64,000 nt of DNA, taken from NCBI GenBank assembly GCA_032164245.1, contig JAVMKO010000002.1:177946920-178010919 (forward strand), written 5' to 3'. The position numbers were made by a program, and so were the translations under genes. Below are positions 1 to 11,190 of this stretch, one piece after another. How positions within the stretch are numbered: the first letter of the stretch is position 1; each line of letters begins with the position of its first letter. The notes under the pieces were generated by a model, which ran no database searches, was not told where the DNA came from, and was given only the letters and a program-made list of their open reading frames with translations. This stretch comes from Sternotherus odoratus (taxonomy: Eukaryota > Chordata > Testudines > Kinosternidae).

Positions 1-2
1 AG

Positions 3-323
3 GACTGGCTGCCCCCCTGCCTGGATACGGACCAGAGCGGTGGTCCCGACGCCGAGGACGGGCGAGACTGGCCCGGCGCCCCAGCCACCACCTACCAGGA
101 GGCCGGGGACGACGACCACGAACCCCCGGAGACCGAACCGCCCGCAGCGGGGGACGGCGGGGCCAAGGCCCCGATAGCTGCAGACCCCGCGGCTGCTGAA
201 AGTTACCAAGCAGGACCCGCGGCCGCAAACCCCGCGACCCCGGACGACTGGCCGGGAGTTCCAGCAGCCACCTACCCGGAGGAGCTAGGAATGGACTGGG
301 CCCCCGAGGGCCAGGGATCCTGA
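3..323 (+). CDS. C-terminal end of an LTR-retroelement polyprotein (partial)
   Basis: Frame 3 is open from the window edge for 106 codons and stops at a TGA at 321-323. The product is acidic and rich in Pro, Ala, Gly and Asp, with two related blocks (DWPGAPATTYQEAG and DWPGVPAATYPEELG) about 65 residues apart. I recognise no catalytic motif. Its position directly before a short purine-rich tract (ggagggg, 335-341) and a repeat starting with TG argues that it is the end of the last internal ORF of the retroelement whose 3' LTR follows. The 5' part lies outside the window. High GC content (about 70%) contrasts with the AT-rich DNA after 1312. A host CpG-rich exon end is a less likely reading. 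Confidence 0.4.
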   Translation, partial: DWLPPCLDTDQSGGPDAEDGRDWPGAPATTYQEAGDDDHEPPETEPPAAGDGGAKAPIAADPAAAESYQAGPAAANPATPDDWPGVPAATYPEELGMDWAPEGQGS

Positions 324-341
324 GGTCAGCCGCTGGAGGGG

Positions 342-1311
342 TGAGTGAAAGGACTAGTTACTTCTGTTGCCGGAGCTGAGACGCCCCGGCCAGAGACCTT
401 ATAAGACTGTGTATTTGCTGGCTGCCTGGACGGGAAAGCCCAGGCTAAAGCCAGCCCAGAAAAGACTGTGTATTTGCTGGCTGCCTGGACAGGAAAGCCC
501 AGGCTAAAGCCAGCCCAGCAAAGACTGTGTATTTGTACTGCCGGAGCTGAGACGCCCCGGCCAGCAACCTTATAAGACTGTGTATTTGCTGGCTGCCTGG
601 ACGGGAAAGCCCAGGCTAAAGCGAGCCCAGAAAAGACTGTGTATTTGCTGGCTGCCTGGACGGGAAAGCCCAGGCTAAAGCCAGCCCAGAAAAGACTGTG
701 TATTTGCTGGCTGCCTGGACAGGAAAGCCCATGCTAACGCCAGCCCAGCAAAGACTGTGTATTTGTACTGCCGGAGCTGAGACGCCCCGGCCAGAAACCT
801 TCTAAGACTGTGTATTTGCTGGCTGCCTGGACGGGAAAGCCCAGGCTACAGCCAGCCCAGAAAAGACTGGGTATTTGTACCGCCGGAGCTGAGACGCCCG
901 TCCAGAAACCTTATCAGACTGTGTAGTTGCTGGCTGCCTGAGCCGGAAAGCCCAGGCTAGAGCCAGCCCCAAAGGGCTGGTTATCGGTACAGCCGGAGCT
1001 GAGACGCCCCGGCCAGGAACCCTATGAGAGACTGGGTATTCCCTGGCTGCCTGGGTGGAAGCACCGGCTCGAGCCAGAAATCTTAGAGACTATGTGTGCT
1101 GGCCCCCTGTGGGTAACGACCGGTGAGGGCCAGTGACCTTAGACCTCGTGTGCCCCGACTATCTGTGGGTCCGGCCGGGGTGACGTAACACCGACCGGAA
1201 GCCCGGGAAGACGCAGAGACCACCCGGCAGAGGGCGCTCCCAACGCTGGGAAGACGCTAATTCCCCACAACCCCAGCAGGAGGCGCCCGGGCAAGAGCGA
1301 ACGCGTCTACA
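342..1311 (+). mobile_element. 3' LTR of a GC-rich LTR retrotransposon or endogenous retrovirus
   Basis: The block begins TGAGTG directly after a purine-rich tract and ends ...GTCTACA at 1311, where base composition drops sharply to AT-rich DNA. The last 60 bases share the string CAGCAGGAGGCGCC and the preceding GCTAATTCCCC with the solo LTR at 14980-15666, which has a clean duplication, so the 3' boundary is supported by homology. The 5' boundary rests on the TG and purine tract only. The element continues to the left outside the window, so the duplication cannot be tested. Whether it is Gypsy-type or retroviral cannot be told from this part. Confidence 0.55.
398..1080 (+). repeat. Tandem repeat array inside the LTR, two alternating unit types
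   Basis: A unit of about 57 bp (AAGACTGTGTATTTGCTGG then CTGCCTGGACGGGAAAGCCC then AGGCTAAAGCCAGCCCAG) alternates with a shorter unit (TGCCGGAGCTGAGACGCCCC then GGCCAG then AACCTTATAAGAC). At least six long and five short copies occur, decaying towards the 3' side. The short unit carries CTTATAAG, so TATA-like sequences recur at about 399, 571 and, in mutated form, at 801 and 912. The array could reflect duplicated promoter/enhancer blocks of the LTR; that role is inference. Confidence 0.75.
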
Positions 1312-1978
1312 ATGCCAATAATGTTGTACCATCCTTTGTTGGCTTTTATACTTGCCTACCAAGAACAGACTAACTTCTTTGATCATTTGAAGAAAGATAG
1401 GCTCAAATCACGAGTCCCAGTGTTTAAATCTCATTGAAGTCATGTGTTTGAGTGCTTTACTGAAGAGGACTGAATTTAAGTGTATGCTTAAAGTTTAGTA
1501 TGTGCTTAAATGCTTTAATTTGGACCTAAATTTGGATCCAGATTTCCCAAACCCTAAAATGTGAGTTTTACTTCTGCATAGTCGGAAGCTGCTTACGAAA
1601 TTTGGAGTTGTATTCAGTTTTCAAACACAAGTCGGGAAGAAGGAGTCTGGAAATGAAGTTTCATTTTGGATCATCTCTTACGTGAAGCGCTTTCATGTCA
1701 TTAACCTGAAACAATTAAAATACATTCCATTACCATTTGTTTATATTCTATTTCTCTCTACAAATGTTTTTTTATGGTATAGATTGGAGAACTGACATTA
1801 GTATGACATTTTCTTTTATAAACATTCAACATTTTTGGAAGGTTTTTGTACTGGTAAATGCAACACATTTTGAATTTGTGTCAGAAGTCATAAGCTGATT
1901 GTGCATATTTTGAAGTGGGTGTGAAGTGCGATTAACTTTTTTTCATAATTGCTCACAGACAATTCTTTTTTCTTTCAG
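1312..1978. other. AT-rich non-coding DNA, no feature recognised
   Basis: Flanking host DNA after the LTR. It ends with a pyrimidine tract (TTCTTTTTTCTTTCAG, 1963-1978) that looks like a splice acceptor for the next entry. Nothing else is recognised. Confidence 0.5.
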
Positions 1979-2083
1979 GATGATCCAAAGTTTCCAGAGA
2001 CAATAAATTCTGCTGCTTCCATTATCTCTTCATTAATAAAGGACAGAAACCCAGACCTGACTGGCCAGCTGTTGGTAGCATGA
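1979..2083 (+). CDS. Candidate terminal coding exon of an unidentified host gene
   Basis: A good acceptor (pyrimidine-rich tract plus CAG at 1976-1978) precedes 34 open codons ending in TGA at 2081-2083. The other two frames close at once or within nine codons. The peptide begins DDPKFPETINSAASIIS and ends in RNPDLTGQLLVA, which has a natural-looking composition and an amphipathic pattern. An ATTAAA hexamer at 2179-2184 could serve as the polyadenylation signal. If real, the rest of the gene lies to the left and the LTR element sits in its last intron. I do not recognise the protein family, and a chance acceptor-plus-ORF in AT-rich DNA is possible. Confidence 0.35.
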   Translation, partial: DDPKFPETINSAASIISSLIKDRNPDLTGQLLVA

Positions 2084-4371
2084 ATAACTAAATCATTTGT
2101 AGCTATCAGAAGTATTTTTTTTCATCATTTGTTTACCAGTGTTCTTGAAACATTTTACTCTGTGATAAAATCACTGGAATTAAAAACATTGCTATTAGGA
2201 TCTGTTATCAACATAAAATGTAAGTCTGACCATGTGTTGAGATGCAAGTGTAAATGAAATAGAAGGTGCTGTTGAAGTGTTTATATTGAAGCATTATATG
2301 CGAGGTACTAATCATTTCAAAAACTACAACTGAATGGTGCTATTTAGTCCTTTCATGTCCAAAGCACTTGATCTAAGCAAAAATTTCTTTTCAACCAGAT
2401 GACCTAGATGATATTAAAGCACAACTGGTGTTCTCTACATGAAAATAATTGAGGGATTGATCCTGCATTTATTATTGAGTTTAGATTTTAATACAAGGCA
2501 TAGTCCCTTTTTGAACTTCATGTAAACACCCTGGTAGTGTTTTCAGAATCTGGTCCTCATTCCCCAGAGAATGAAGATTAAATTTTAAAAATACATTGTG
2601 CATACCATATGAGATGTGATAGCCTATCCTAGGAGTGCAGAATTAGGAATTCGTTGGGTAGGAATTAATTCTTTTTAAAGTTTGAAAGGTTATCAGTTCT
2701 GGTGGTAGTGGAAAAATAAGACAGAAGAAAGTCTCTCTTCTTAAGTAATTGAGGTGCCTCTTCAGTTTTTGTGTTACTCTGATTTTCTATTTGATACATG
2801 TGTTTGTTACACCATCATCTGGAAAACAGTAGTATAACTGTCGATGCATGGAGGATGTTTTGACATTTAAATTTAAATAGCTTAGGAAGGAGGGTAGAAT
2901 AAGAAGTTTTCACTTATCTGTGTTGATTATTTTCAAGTGTTCCACTAGCTTAAAATGTACATTTCTCTACAGCCTCTGGCAGCAAAGACCCTGCTGTCTT
3001 CATGGGTCTTTTGGTACTGTTTCCCCAATTCGTGACTAGGTTAGCTTACATTCTTAGGAACTCTTGTTGATTTCATTGTAATTGGAACAAGAACTTTGTG
3101 AAATATTCAGCACATAAGTGGCTGCCCCACATGTCCTCCCATGAACCCCTCCATCATCTCCAGGCTTAGAATTGGTTCCTGTTTCAAGGGGAAATTTCCC
3201 CTTGCAACCAGCCATGCAATGCATTTTGGTGCTGACCTGTCACTGCAATCTTCCCAGGGATGAAGTCTGTCAGCATGGAAATTGGGCCTTGGCATAATGC
3301 TGAAGAATGCACGGTTACATGCACTGCACCTTGGAGGTCATAGAAGTGGGAAGATTGTTCCCTGATTTATGGGCATATGGGGAATTTTTTTGAAGGACTT
3401 AGCCAGAAAAAGGGGACAGGAGACCCCGTTGCATCAAAGATTTCCCTATCTCAGTGACATTCAGGGGAGAAGAGTGGTGATCTCCCCTTCTCTGTTAGGC
3501 AAATCTCACAAAATTCCTGTGAAAAAGGGCCCCCCCAATTTTGATAAAAGAGAGCCCTCCCAAACATCCAACACTAACTATTGGGCGTCTCCCTTCCGTA
3601 GCGCAACAGCCCATTAAGAGATAGCCAACACAGTTGTTGCAAAAAATAAAACAATCCCTGCCTGGTACCCTTCCTTCCCTCTCCCTGCAGAGTTCCAGCT
3701 GTGCCAGGTAGGAGCTTACTGCAGTCTTAAGGCTGTAATAAATTCAACTGCCTGCTTGGCCCCCTGGTGAGTGGGAGAAGGCATGGTCGAGAAGAGGATG
3801 CAGTCTTGCATGGGGAAGGTGGATGTTAAATACAATCTTCGTGTCTCAGCAGGTAAAATCTTCATACTTCTTTCTGCTCGTTTGCTATACATGCACTGTT
3901 GGCTATGGAGCATGGGTCGATGCTGGGTTTATTTTGCCCTTGCAGCAAACCTGGTGCAAGAGAAGATTGGCCTAATGTGAAGTCCCACGCACAATCTTCT
4001 GAGGCTTAGGTCTCATGTGGTGCATTAGATAAGGTCCTATAATAATCTGAATCTACTTTGGGTTCGCTCTGCTAATGAGTACTGTGAGACACTGGATGTT
4101 CCTCGTTTTATTTACTTTAAGATTAGCAGCCATCTCTCTGCTTTAAAATCCTGCTAAGAAATTGATGTTGATCCAAATTTTCCTCCCTTACAAGGTACAA
4201 CAAATAGTTATGACTGCCTGTTTTTCATCCAAAGCAGACATTTTCATTCAATACAACAACCTGTATAAAAGAGCTATAAGTTTCTCATGAGTCAGTATAA
4301 GCTTTTTTCTCTTTTGCTCCTTTTCCCTCTCTATAATTATCACATATGAACCATAGATCCTTCTTTGACAT
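2084..4371. other. Non-coding DNA, possible 3' UTR at its start
   Basis: The first about 100 bases could be the 3' UTR of the candidate exon. The rest is AT-rich single-copy-looking DNA with only short chance ORFs. No repeat family is recognised. Confidence 0.4.
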
Positions 4372-4373
4372 TA

Positions 4374-4712
4374 CAGTAAACCCTCGATTTAACGGACCTC
4401 GATTTAACGGACTTCGGATGCAACAGACAAAATTTCTGAGCAAGTCTGATGCATCCAAAATCCATTTCTCGCGGGCTGGCTGCCGGCTCCCGGCTGCCGC
4501 CCGGGTCCAGGCAGCGGGTGGGCTGGCTGCCGGTTCTCGGCTGCCGCCCGGGTCCCAGCAGTGGGCGGGCTGTGGAGCTACCGCCCCGACCCTGTGGCGG
4601 GCGGGCTGCTGCTCAGACAGCTCTTTTTAAATTATTATTATTAAATAACGGACTTTTTGATTTAACGGACACCCCCTAGCCTGAATTAGTCCGTTAAATG
4701 GAGGTTTTACTG
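4374..4712. mobile_element. Tigger/pogo-type MITE (339 bp) with TA duplication
   Basis: Terminal inverted repeats CAGTAAACCCTCGATTTAAC and its mirrored end (GTTAAATGGAGGTTTTACTG) are flanked by TA on both sides (4372-4373 and 4713-4714), typical of Tc1/mariner-pogo superfamily insertions. The core (4470-4610) holds two to three GC-rich units (GGCTGGCTGCCGGCTCCCGG type), and the 3' part holds a second, inner copy of the terminal motif (ATAACGGAC and TTTAACGGACACCCC). There is no transposase, so it would have moved in trans. It is the smallest of three copies in the window (others at 14223 and 27967). Confidence 0.85.
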
Positions 4713-6124
4713 TATACAACAAATACATTTGTGTTCGCATATATATGGCTATAAAATACCTATGCAGTTTAGTTAGACAAATGAGAAACTTGAGAGCTTA
4801 CATTATTTGCATTCACTTATGAATAAGCTTTTTGAATTCACCTTTATCCGATACTAATAGTTTGAGTTTGATGTAGTAATTTGTCTCTCAGGCTTGCAAA
4901 AAATGTGATATAAGTTATTAGTTGGATTGCAAACACCTAGATTACTATTTCTTCTTATTTTGCTGCTTCTTCACTATAATATGTAGAAAGGCTTTAACAC
5001 AAAATATATGATGTGTTTCTCCAGGACTGACAAGCAAGCAAAGAAAAAATCCTTTGTTTTACATCTACAGTAATTATAGCTACTGTGCTTGAATTCAAGC
5101 ATTGTAGTAAGCAAACTGACTTATAATTATAAAATTGTCAATTATGTCAATTTCACTTGTAATTTTTACCTAATTATTTAGTTTAAACAGGTTTTGATAC
5201 AATTGAAAATTTATCATGCAATAAACTTGTATAATGAAAAATGATTTTCTGTGGGCTATTTGGGAGCAGCACTTGAAAAGAAAATATACAATTCATATTA
5301 AGTTTCAGGTTCCCAGTATAGATTTAATGTTTATTTGAATTGAAATGCAGCATAAAATAACAGGTTTCCTTGATGTGCTACTGATATTTTATTGCTGTTG
5401 TTTCTCTTTAAACAATCCATAAACAACCAGTAAACTGTCATGGAGAAAGTAAAAATTACAAAAGCAAAGCTATTGAACAGATGGTAAAATAGTAAGCTTC
5501 TCTAGGAATGAATGAAACAAAATAGAATTAGTGATATTTGAGTGTCCAAACCAAATCTAAGTGGTGCTTTTTTCATGAAAGTTAATATCTCAAGTATGAA
5601 TAAATAGATAAGATGAAATTAAGAAACCGGTTGATTGTTTTTTATCTCCACACAGCAGATCACAAATAGTTATACAAATGAAAAAAATGGCATATGTACA
5701 TACATGCTGTTTGAGTTTAACTAGTGAATCAGTCACAACCCATATTGCTTTGAATATCTAGACAGAGATAATACACTAGCCAGATTCAGCCACTCCTACT
5801 CACCTTTCCCCTCAAGAAATAGCCAATGATATTTCTTGAGTAAAATGCTATTTAACATGAATAAGGGTTTCAAAATCTGACCCTAGTAATTATTATAATG
5901 ATTGCAAAATTGACAGAATAATAGTAATGTATCTGTACAGTTGAACAAACCTGCTTGTCACAATTGAAAAGAAAGTAAAAACTTGAGGCCTGCAAGGTCA
6001 TTTGGTAGAAAAATTTCTACCCCGATCTTCATTATATTCCAGGCCCTCTGGTTTGAAAATTATATTTGGTTGCTTCACTGAAAAAAATTACATGAATGAA
6101 AAGCACAGAAGGCAACATAATAAA

Positions 6125-6215
6125 GAAACACCCAGATAGGGGGTGGAATTCTAGCCCTCTTGAAATCAATGGCAAAACACCCATTTTGCCATCAGGGGCC
6201 AGGATTTCACTGTGA
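6125..6215. repeat. Fragment of a dispersed palindromic repeat
   Basis: The sequence reads GGAATTCTAGCCC, then AATCAATGGCAAAACACCCA, then GGGGCCAGGATTTCACTG, so its two halves are loosely self-complementary. Related fragments recur at about 9070, 27000, 27870, 33350 and 63715. They share the pattern GATCCAAAGCCCACTGAA, TCAATGG, CCATTGACTTCA and GGCTTTGGATCAGG. Confidence 0.5.
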
Positions 6216-7389
6216 AGTTGTGGCCAATCCTCTTACTATAATGGACTTAACAACAAAACTCTGCATTCAAAACCTTTAAGTTTTAGGCACATTCAGCGTT
6301 ATATCCACATGAAAATAGACTTTTTGGTGCTTATCCAAACAGAAGCTTCAAAAACCATTTGAGGTTCCCTGTTGTTCGTTTGTGCTCTCCTACTGTATGT
6401 TGCCTCTTATTTGACAATTATTTTTTTAAAACAATGATTTGAATAATTCACGTCATCATATTTTATCTGTGATTAAGGATACTTTGAATTAAAAGTGGAA
6501 GACGCTGAATCTAGATGGATTGAACGCACATCTATATGGGCGAATTTAAATGAATTCAGTTGATTGATAAAACTTACAGTAAATTCAGTAGAGCAAGGAT
6601 TTGGCCCAATGAAGGGGATAAATGGTTGTGAAACAAAATTTGTTGCAGAAATTCATGTAGCAGTTCAGAGTGATTTTGTTTGCTTTTCCTTTTAAAGACA
6701 CCTACCTGATTGTTCTATGCTCCTTTTGACAAGGAAATCACTACCCATAATCCCCATCTTATTTTTTTATAATGTGTTATTGGGATCTTTCCAACTCAGG
6801 AATTCAAATACATGGTTCACTAAATGGAAGATATTGTGTATGACTTGGTTGTGAAAGAATGCTATTCAAAGGCATTTCCTCTTGTTTGTCTCAAGAATCA
6901 CTTATAAAAGCCACAATTAACTCTTTGACTGTTCACTTAAATGTAGAGAGATGCTGAGACTTGTAAAAAGAATAAAATATTTAAGTGTCCCCCTTAGAGT
7001 AATTAGTTATGACATGCTAAGAGGTTGATATTTGCTGTGATGCAAGAGACTCCACTATAAATCTGTTATTTAGCTACCAGTCTTGGTGCAGTATCTGAAT
7101 AGATCAGGAATGAGGTACCCCAAAACAAAACTTGACCACTGGCCCATTCATTTGCACCTCTTGGTAAATCCAAATTATGATTGTATTGTATTGTAGCTCT
7201 ATTATTTATTTATTTATTTATTTAAACTTGTTCTTGTGGTTGCTCAGTTAGATGTGTATCAACCTGATTTCTAGGTGGTCAGTACTGTCCTTGTGCATGG
7301 ATATCCATATGGACAATATTGGAGCTGTGACTCCATCTTTAGGCTTGTAACTTACTATTATTTTTATTGCCCCATGTCCTCAACCCCCA

Positions 7390-7540
7390 CTTCAGCCTAC
7401 TTGTTCTGTCTTTTTGAGTGTAAGCTCTTTGGGGCTGGGACTATGATTTACTTTAGATTTGTACAGTGCCTCGCACAATAGGACCTCAACCCAGTTGGCT
7501 TCTAGGCACTCCCACACTATGAATGTTAATCCTAATTAAT
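7390..7540 (+). repeat. L2/CORE-SINE-type 3' tail fragment
   Basis: TGTAAGCTCTTTGGGGCTGG, then TTTGTACAGTGCCTCGCACA and AATAGGACCT match the general pattern of the 3' tail shared by MIR/L2-like amniote retroposons. A second, more diverged example lies at 33190-33290. Exact family is not certain. Confidence 0.6.
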
Positions 7541-8214
7541 AATGATAACTTTTGTAAATTGAGTTGGGGGCCTGAAAAATGCAGTTTCTGGACCAGTGCT
7601 GACTCCAGAGTCCCTGTTTCACAAATAAGTTTATGGCAGAGTAGACTTTGATTACATATACCAGTCTGAGGAGGCATGACATTCCTTAATGCTTTTATCC
7701 CCCAAATGAATGAAACCACTGAACACAACATTAGTTTGTAGATCATCTGTCACATACTCTCAGTATAAGAATGCTTCACAGAGTTAAATAACACTGTTAT
7801 TTACAGATAGAGAAATAAAAGCAGATGGAGAGAGAAATGAAGAGGCATAGATAAGTGCAAATGAAGGAGAGGCAGGGAGACTGAGAGATAGGAAGGCTCC
7901 TCCAGATGGCAGGAGCTGCAGGGGATATCTTTGGATGCTAATCTATGTCAAGTTTTTACAGTATAAAGCAGTTTTTACAGTAGCTTAATGTGCGAGGGAT
8001 TATGGATAATTACCCGCATCTGGCTCAGTAGGGCCACAGGCTGAAGGTGTGTTTCCTCTTTCCTGGTAGTTAATTTTATTTCTCTTAATTTCTTGTTCCT
8101 TCTTAGCATCACTTCCTCTTTCATGGCACTTCCTCTTCCCTTCTATTTTACATCATCATATCTCAACTCTCTCACATTCTGAATCTTATCTTTCTGTAAC
8201 CCACACACCTCCAG

Positions 8215-8400
8215 GGTCTGACGGTGCAGGCAAGATCAAATCTGGGACCCCCAGAGCTAAATGCATGAGCCTCTACTGCATGAGCCAAAAGGCATATGGC
8301 CCTTAGCTAAGGCTGTAGAGCAGACTCCTTAATCTCTAAATAGTCTTCGTGCCACTAGAGGGGACAAAACTCACACCCAGGAGGTATATGGGTTACATTT
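8215..8400 (-). repeat. tRNA-derived SINE, reverse orientation
   Basis: Read on the minus strand, this has a TAGCT-rich stretch with an A-box-like TGGCTCATGCAGTAGAGG and a degenerate B-box-like CAGATTTGATCTTGCC about 35 bases later, the spacing of a tRNA-related promoter. The tail towards 8340-8400 (plus strand CACTAGAGGGGACAAAACTC) may belong to the same element. It is too decayed to be a functional tRNA. Boundaries are approximate. Confidence 0.45.
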
Positions 8401-9857
8401 CTTTCCCCCTTCTCCCCTCCTTTTGTCTTCTCCTCCTCTCCTCTGCCTCTGTACCTCTTCTGTCTCTCCCTATTTGTCAATATCCCTTTTTTCTTCCCAG
8501 ACCATCCTGGTTGCAGGAGAAAAATCCGCACCCCTCCTCCCTAAAGCAAGGGCTTGCACAAAAATGCTTTCCTTGCCTGCCTAGATCAAGAACGAAGGCA
8601 GTCATTGTTCTGCTCCTCTGTGCTCTGCACAGTTGGGACTAAGAGCAGCTGTCATTTCCATAGCATCAGTCTGTGGCTCTACTGAACCAGATCCAGGTAA
8701 CTACTACCCATAATTCCTTGCATATTAAGGTACTGTAAAAACTTGAAGTGAATTAGCATCCAAATGCCTCCCCCCCCCCCCCCCCATTGTGTTCCATTGG
8801 TAGCTGAGCACATTTAAGCAGTAGCTACCTGAAGGGACAGACATCCTGCATGGATAGCTGCTAAGAGCAAACTTGGGTGAATAAAGTCAGGCAAATAAGC
8901 AGCTGGATTGCATGAGCCAGAAAGAACCTAGCTTGACTCTCAGAATTCAGGGAGCACTTCCAGGGCTCTAAGCATTGGAAAAATGTGTATGTATAAAAAC
9001 AGCAGATCTGGAGTCACTGTGAGATAATAAACCAGTTCCGTGTTGGTCCCTTTTTCACAGCAGTACTCCCATCTGGGGCCTGATCCAAAATCCACTGAAA
9101 TCACTGCTTCCTGGGTCTTTAAGTATGTATTGCATCTACTCCCTCCTGCCATGTTATGTTAACATTACACGTAACCACACTGCTTAGTTTAGGCCATTTT
9201 CACTTATGCTACATTCGGAGGTGTGGGTTTAAGCAGCACCCATGTATTTCGCCATTTGTTGGGGAGGAGACTTATAAATAATACTGTTTTTGATGCAGAC
9301 CTTCAGAATGGCTTCTGTATCAGTAAAAAAGTAGTGAATTCGTGTACATTTATGGAACTTGAGGCCCTTGGCTACATGTGCAACATTTAAAACATAGGCA
9401 CTGAAATCATTCATGCCCTCTGTACACTGAAATGCAAGTCTTCTATGAAAATTATCTCTCTGAAAATGCTCAGAGACTGAACTGTGTTCTAATATGGCGG
9501 CAGCCGGAGTGTGGGGGACGAAAATGTCTGTAAGCCATTTTGGGAGTGGTTGATGTCCTGTTATGATGTGTATTCAAACAAAATATGCCTTGAGTTCACA
9601 TCACAAAAGCCAGTTTCTTATTGTTTAAAAAACATCAGCCTTACTTGTTTCATCTCACGTACTTAATGTGTATCTTTGTGTAGGCAGCCACACAGAAACT
9701 GAAGTTGCAGGGTTTGTTCAAAGCTTCCCAGTATTGGAGTATGATTACTTCCCGCACCAAAGAAGACAAAATCCAGTGGCAGCAAAGCCCCACCTGGTGG
9801 TGGTACCTTATGAATTTCTAGCCAAAAAAAATCCTTTGTAGAGTTGATCAGAAGGCC
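8401..9857. other. Non-coding DNA with a poly-C tract
   Basis: A homopolymer of C lies at about 8770-8785. Part of the dispersed palindromic repeat (CCTGATCCAAAATCCACTGA) lies at 9078-9100. No coding region or complete element is seen. Confidence 0.5.
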
Positions 9858-9869
9858 AATATGACTGAT

Positions 9870-10207
9870 AACAAAGTCCTGTGGCACCTTAAAGACTAAC
9901 TATAAAGTTTTGAAGCATGAGCTTTCGTGGGCTAATACCCACTTCGTCGGATGCAGGCAGTAGAAGTGTTCACAAACAGGCAGTTATAGAAAAGTAGGTA
10001 AGAGCCAGGTGGGAGGTGAAAAGGTTAGTCCAATTAAGCTTAATTGGACTAACCTTTTCACCTCCCACCTGGCTCTTACCTACTTTTCTATAACTGCCTG
10101 TTTGTGAACACTTCTACTGCCTGCATCCGACGAAGTGGGTATTAGCCCACGAAAGCTCATGCTTCAAAACTTTATAGTTAGTCTTTAAGGTGCCACAGGA
10201 CTTTGTT
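9870..10207. repeat. Perfect 338-bp palindrome (two 169-bp arms, no spacer)
   Basis: The left arm (9870-10038) and right arm (10039-10207) are exact reverse complements by eye, meeting at AAG|CTT inside CAATTAAGCTTAATTG. There is no loop. Both arms share the same private variant (CATGAGC where the 54 kb copy has CATAAGC). Confidence 0.85.
10127..10163 (+). ncRNA. Hammerhead-ribozyme-like motif in Penelope arm
   Basis: Order of parts: CCGACGA (core, consensus CUGANGA with one change), a stem-loop AGTGGGTATTAGCCCAC with 5 paired bases, GAAA, then a short GC/GC stem III and TT. This is the layout of the minimal hammerheads reported in Penelope-like elements. The C for U change in the core and an unclear stem I make self-cleavage uncertain. 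The mirrored copy lies at 9914-9950 on the minus strand. Confidence 0.4.
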
Positions 10208-10734
10208 AACTCTGCTATTCCAGACTAACACGGCTACCACCCTGAATATGACTGATGAATTGCTTGGCAGCAGGCCCAGCGACAAGGGGGGACTACGGGT
10301 ACAGCTGTACCGGGCCCTGGACTTTAAGGGGGCCCCCATGTCAGAGACGGCCGGACCAACGTGGCGGTGGGAGTGCGCAGGCGGGGTGGAAACACGGGAT
10401 GCTCTGCTGAGAGCCCCCCACCGGCCACCCCAGCGCTGTAGCCAAGCGCCCACAATGGCAGACTCCACAGCGGGCCCGGGGAAGCGCGCCCGGCCGCCCT
10501 GGCCCGGGTGCGCGTTTCCCACCGGGCAGGGTAGGGGAACGTGCCGTGCCAGCTCTGGTCAGGGTGGGGCTAGTGTGCGGCGCTGACGGTGGCAGAGGCG
10601 CCGAGAAGGGGAGCCAGCCTCGCCAGGGTAAGGGCAGGGGCCCGGCCCCACTCGGGGGGCGGCTCCGGGGGGGCCTTTGGGCGGGCGGGCTCTGCGGTGA
10701 GTTCACCCCCTGTGGGCGCTCGGGAGGTTCATTC

Positions 10735-11190
10735 ATTGGCGTGGCTGGGCTGGGGGGCAGTCAAGGGGGTGGTGGGGGAAGGCCAGGCTGGGCGGGTGGG
10801 GAGGGGGGCAGGAGACTAGGCTGGATGGGGTGGGCGAGGCGTGGGTGCGGGAGGGAAGGAGGTTTGGTGGGGGGGAGGCTGGGCTGGGCGGGTCAGGCAT
10901 GGGGGGCAGGAGGCTTGGTTGGGAGTGGGAGGGGGGAGGAGGTTAGGTTCGGTGGGATGGGCCAGGCCAGGCAGGGGTGGGGGAGGGAAGGCGGTTAGAT
11001 GGGGGGAGGCTGGGCGGGGGTAAAGGAAGATCACCCCCAACAGCGGGGTGGGCCAGGCAGGGATGGGTGGGGAGGGGAGGCAGTTAGGCTGGGGGAGGAG
11101 ATTAGATTGGGTGGGCCGGGTCAGGCGGGGGGGGGGGGGGAGAATAGGCTGGGGAGGGGAGGTGGGCCAGGCAGGGGTGGTGTATGTGTC
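10735..11190 (+). repeat. G-rich minisatellite inside the hAT element
   Basis: Imperfect units of about 50-60 bp built on GGCTGGGCGGGTCAGGC, GGGGGAGGAGGTTAG and GGTGGGATGGGCCAGGC repeat at least eight times. Many runs of three or more G give strong G-quadruplex potential on the plus strand. A (G)13-14 run lies at about 11128-11141. Confidence 0.75.

Larger units (their letters stand above)
4715..8214. other. AT-rich non-coding DNA with old repeat fragments
   Basis: No coding region is supported. Recognisable pieces are listed separately (6125-6215, 7390-7540). A short (ATTT)n run lies at 7203-7223. Around 7760-7870 a purine-rich stretch may be a decayed reverse-oriented MIR. Confidence 0.5.
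9870..10244. mobile_element. Penelope-like element insertion, inverted-arm structure
   Basis: A 375-bp insertion flanked by a perfect 12-bp duplication, AATATGACTGAT, at 9858-9869 and 10245-10256. It contains the terminal Penelope-like sequence GGCACCTTAAAGACTAAC and CATCCGACGAAGTGGGTATT twice, head to head, and a single copy of the end ACTCTGCTATTCCAGACTAA then CACGGCTACCAC. The same end sequence starts the insertion at 53805 and a related one lies near 60615. Inverted partial copies and variable-length duplications are characteristic of Penelope-like retroelements. No coding sequence remains. Confidence 0.75.

Noticed and set aside
398..1080. CRISPR-like array (regular repeats with spacers)
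   Set aside because: The units are tandem without unique spacers, are long and GC-rich, and lie inside an LTR in a vertebrate-type sequence.
8215..8330. Functional tRNA gene
   Set aside because: The boxes are degenerate and no cloverleaf can be drawn. A SINE is a better explanation.
10546..10998. Gly-rich 150-codon frame and overlapping frames
   Set aside because: They lie in the G-rich minisatellite of the 10271 hAT element.
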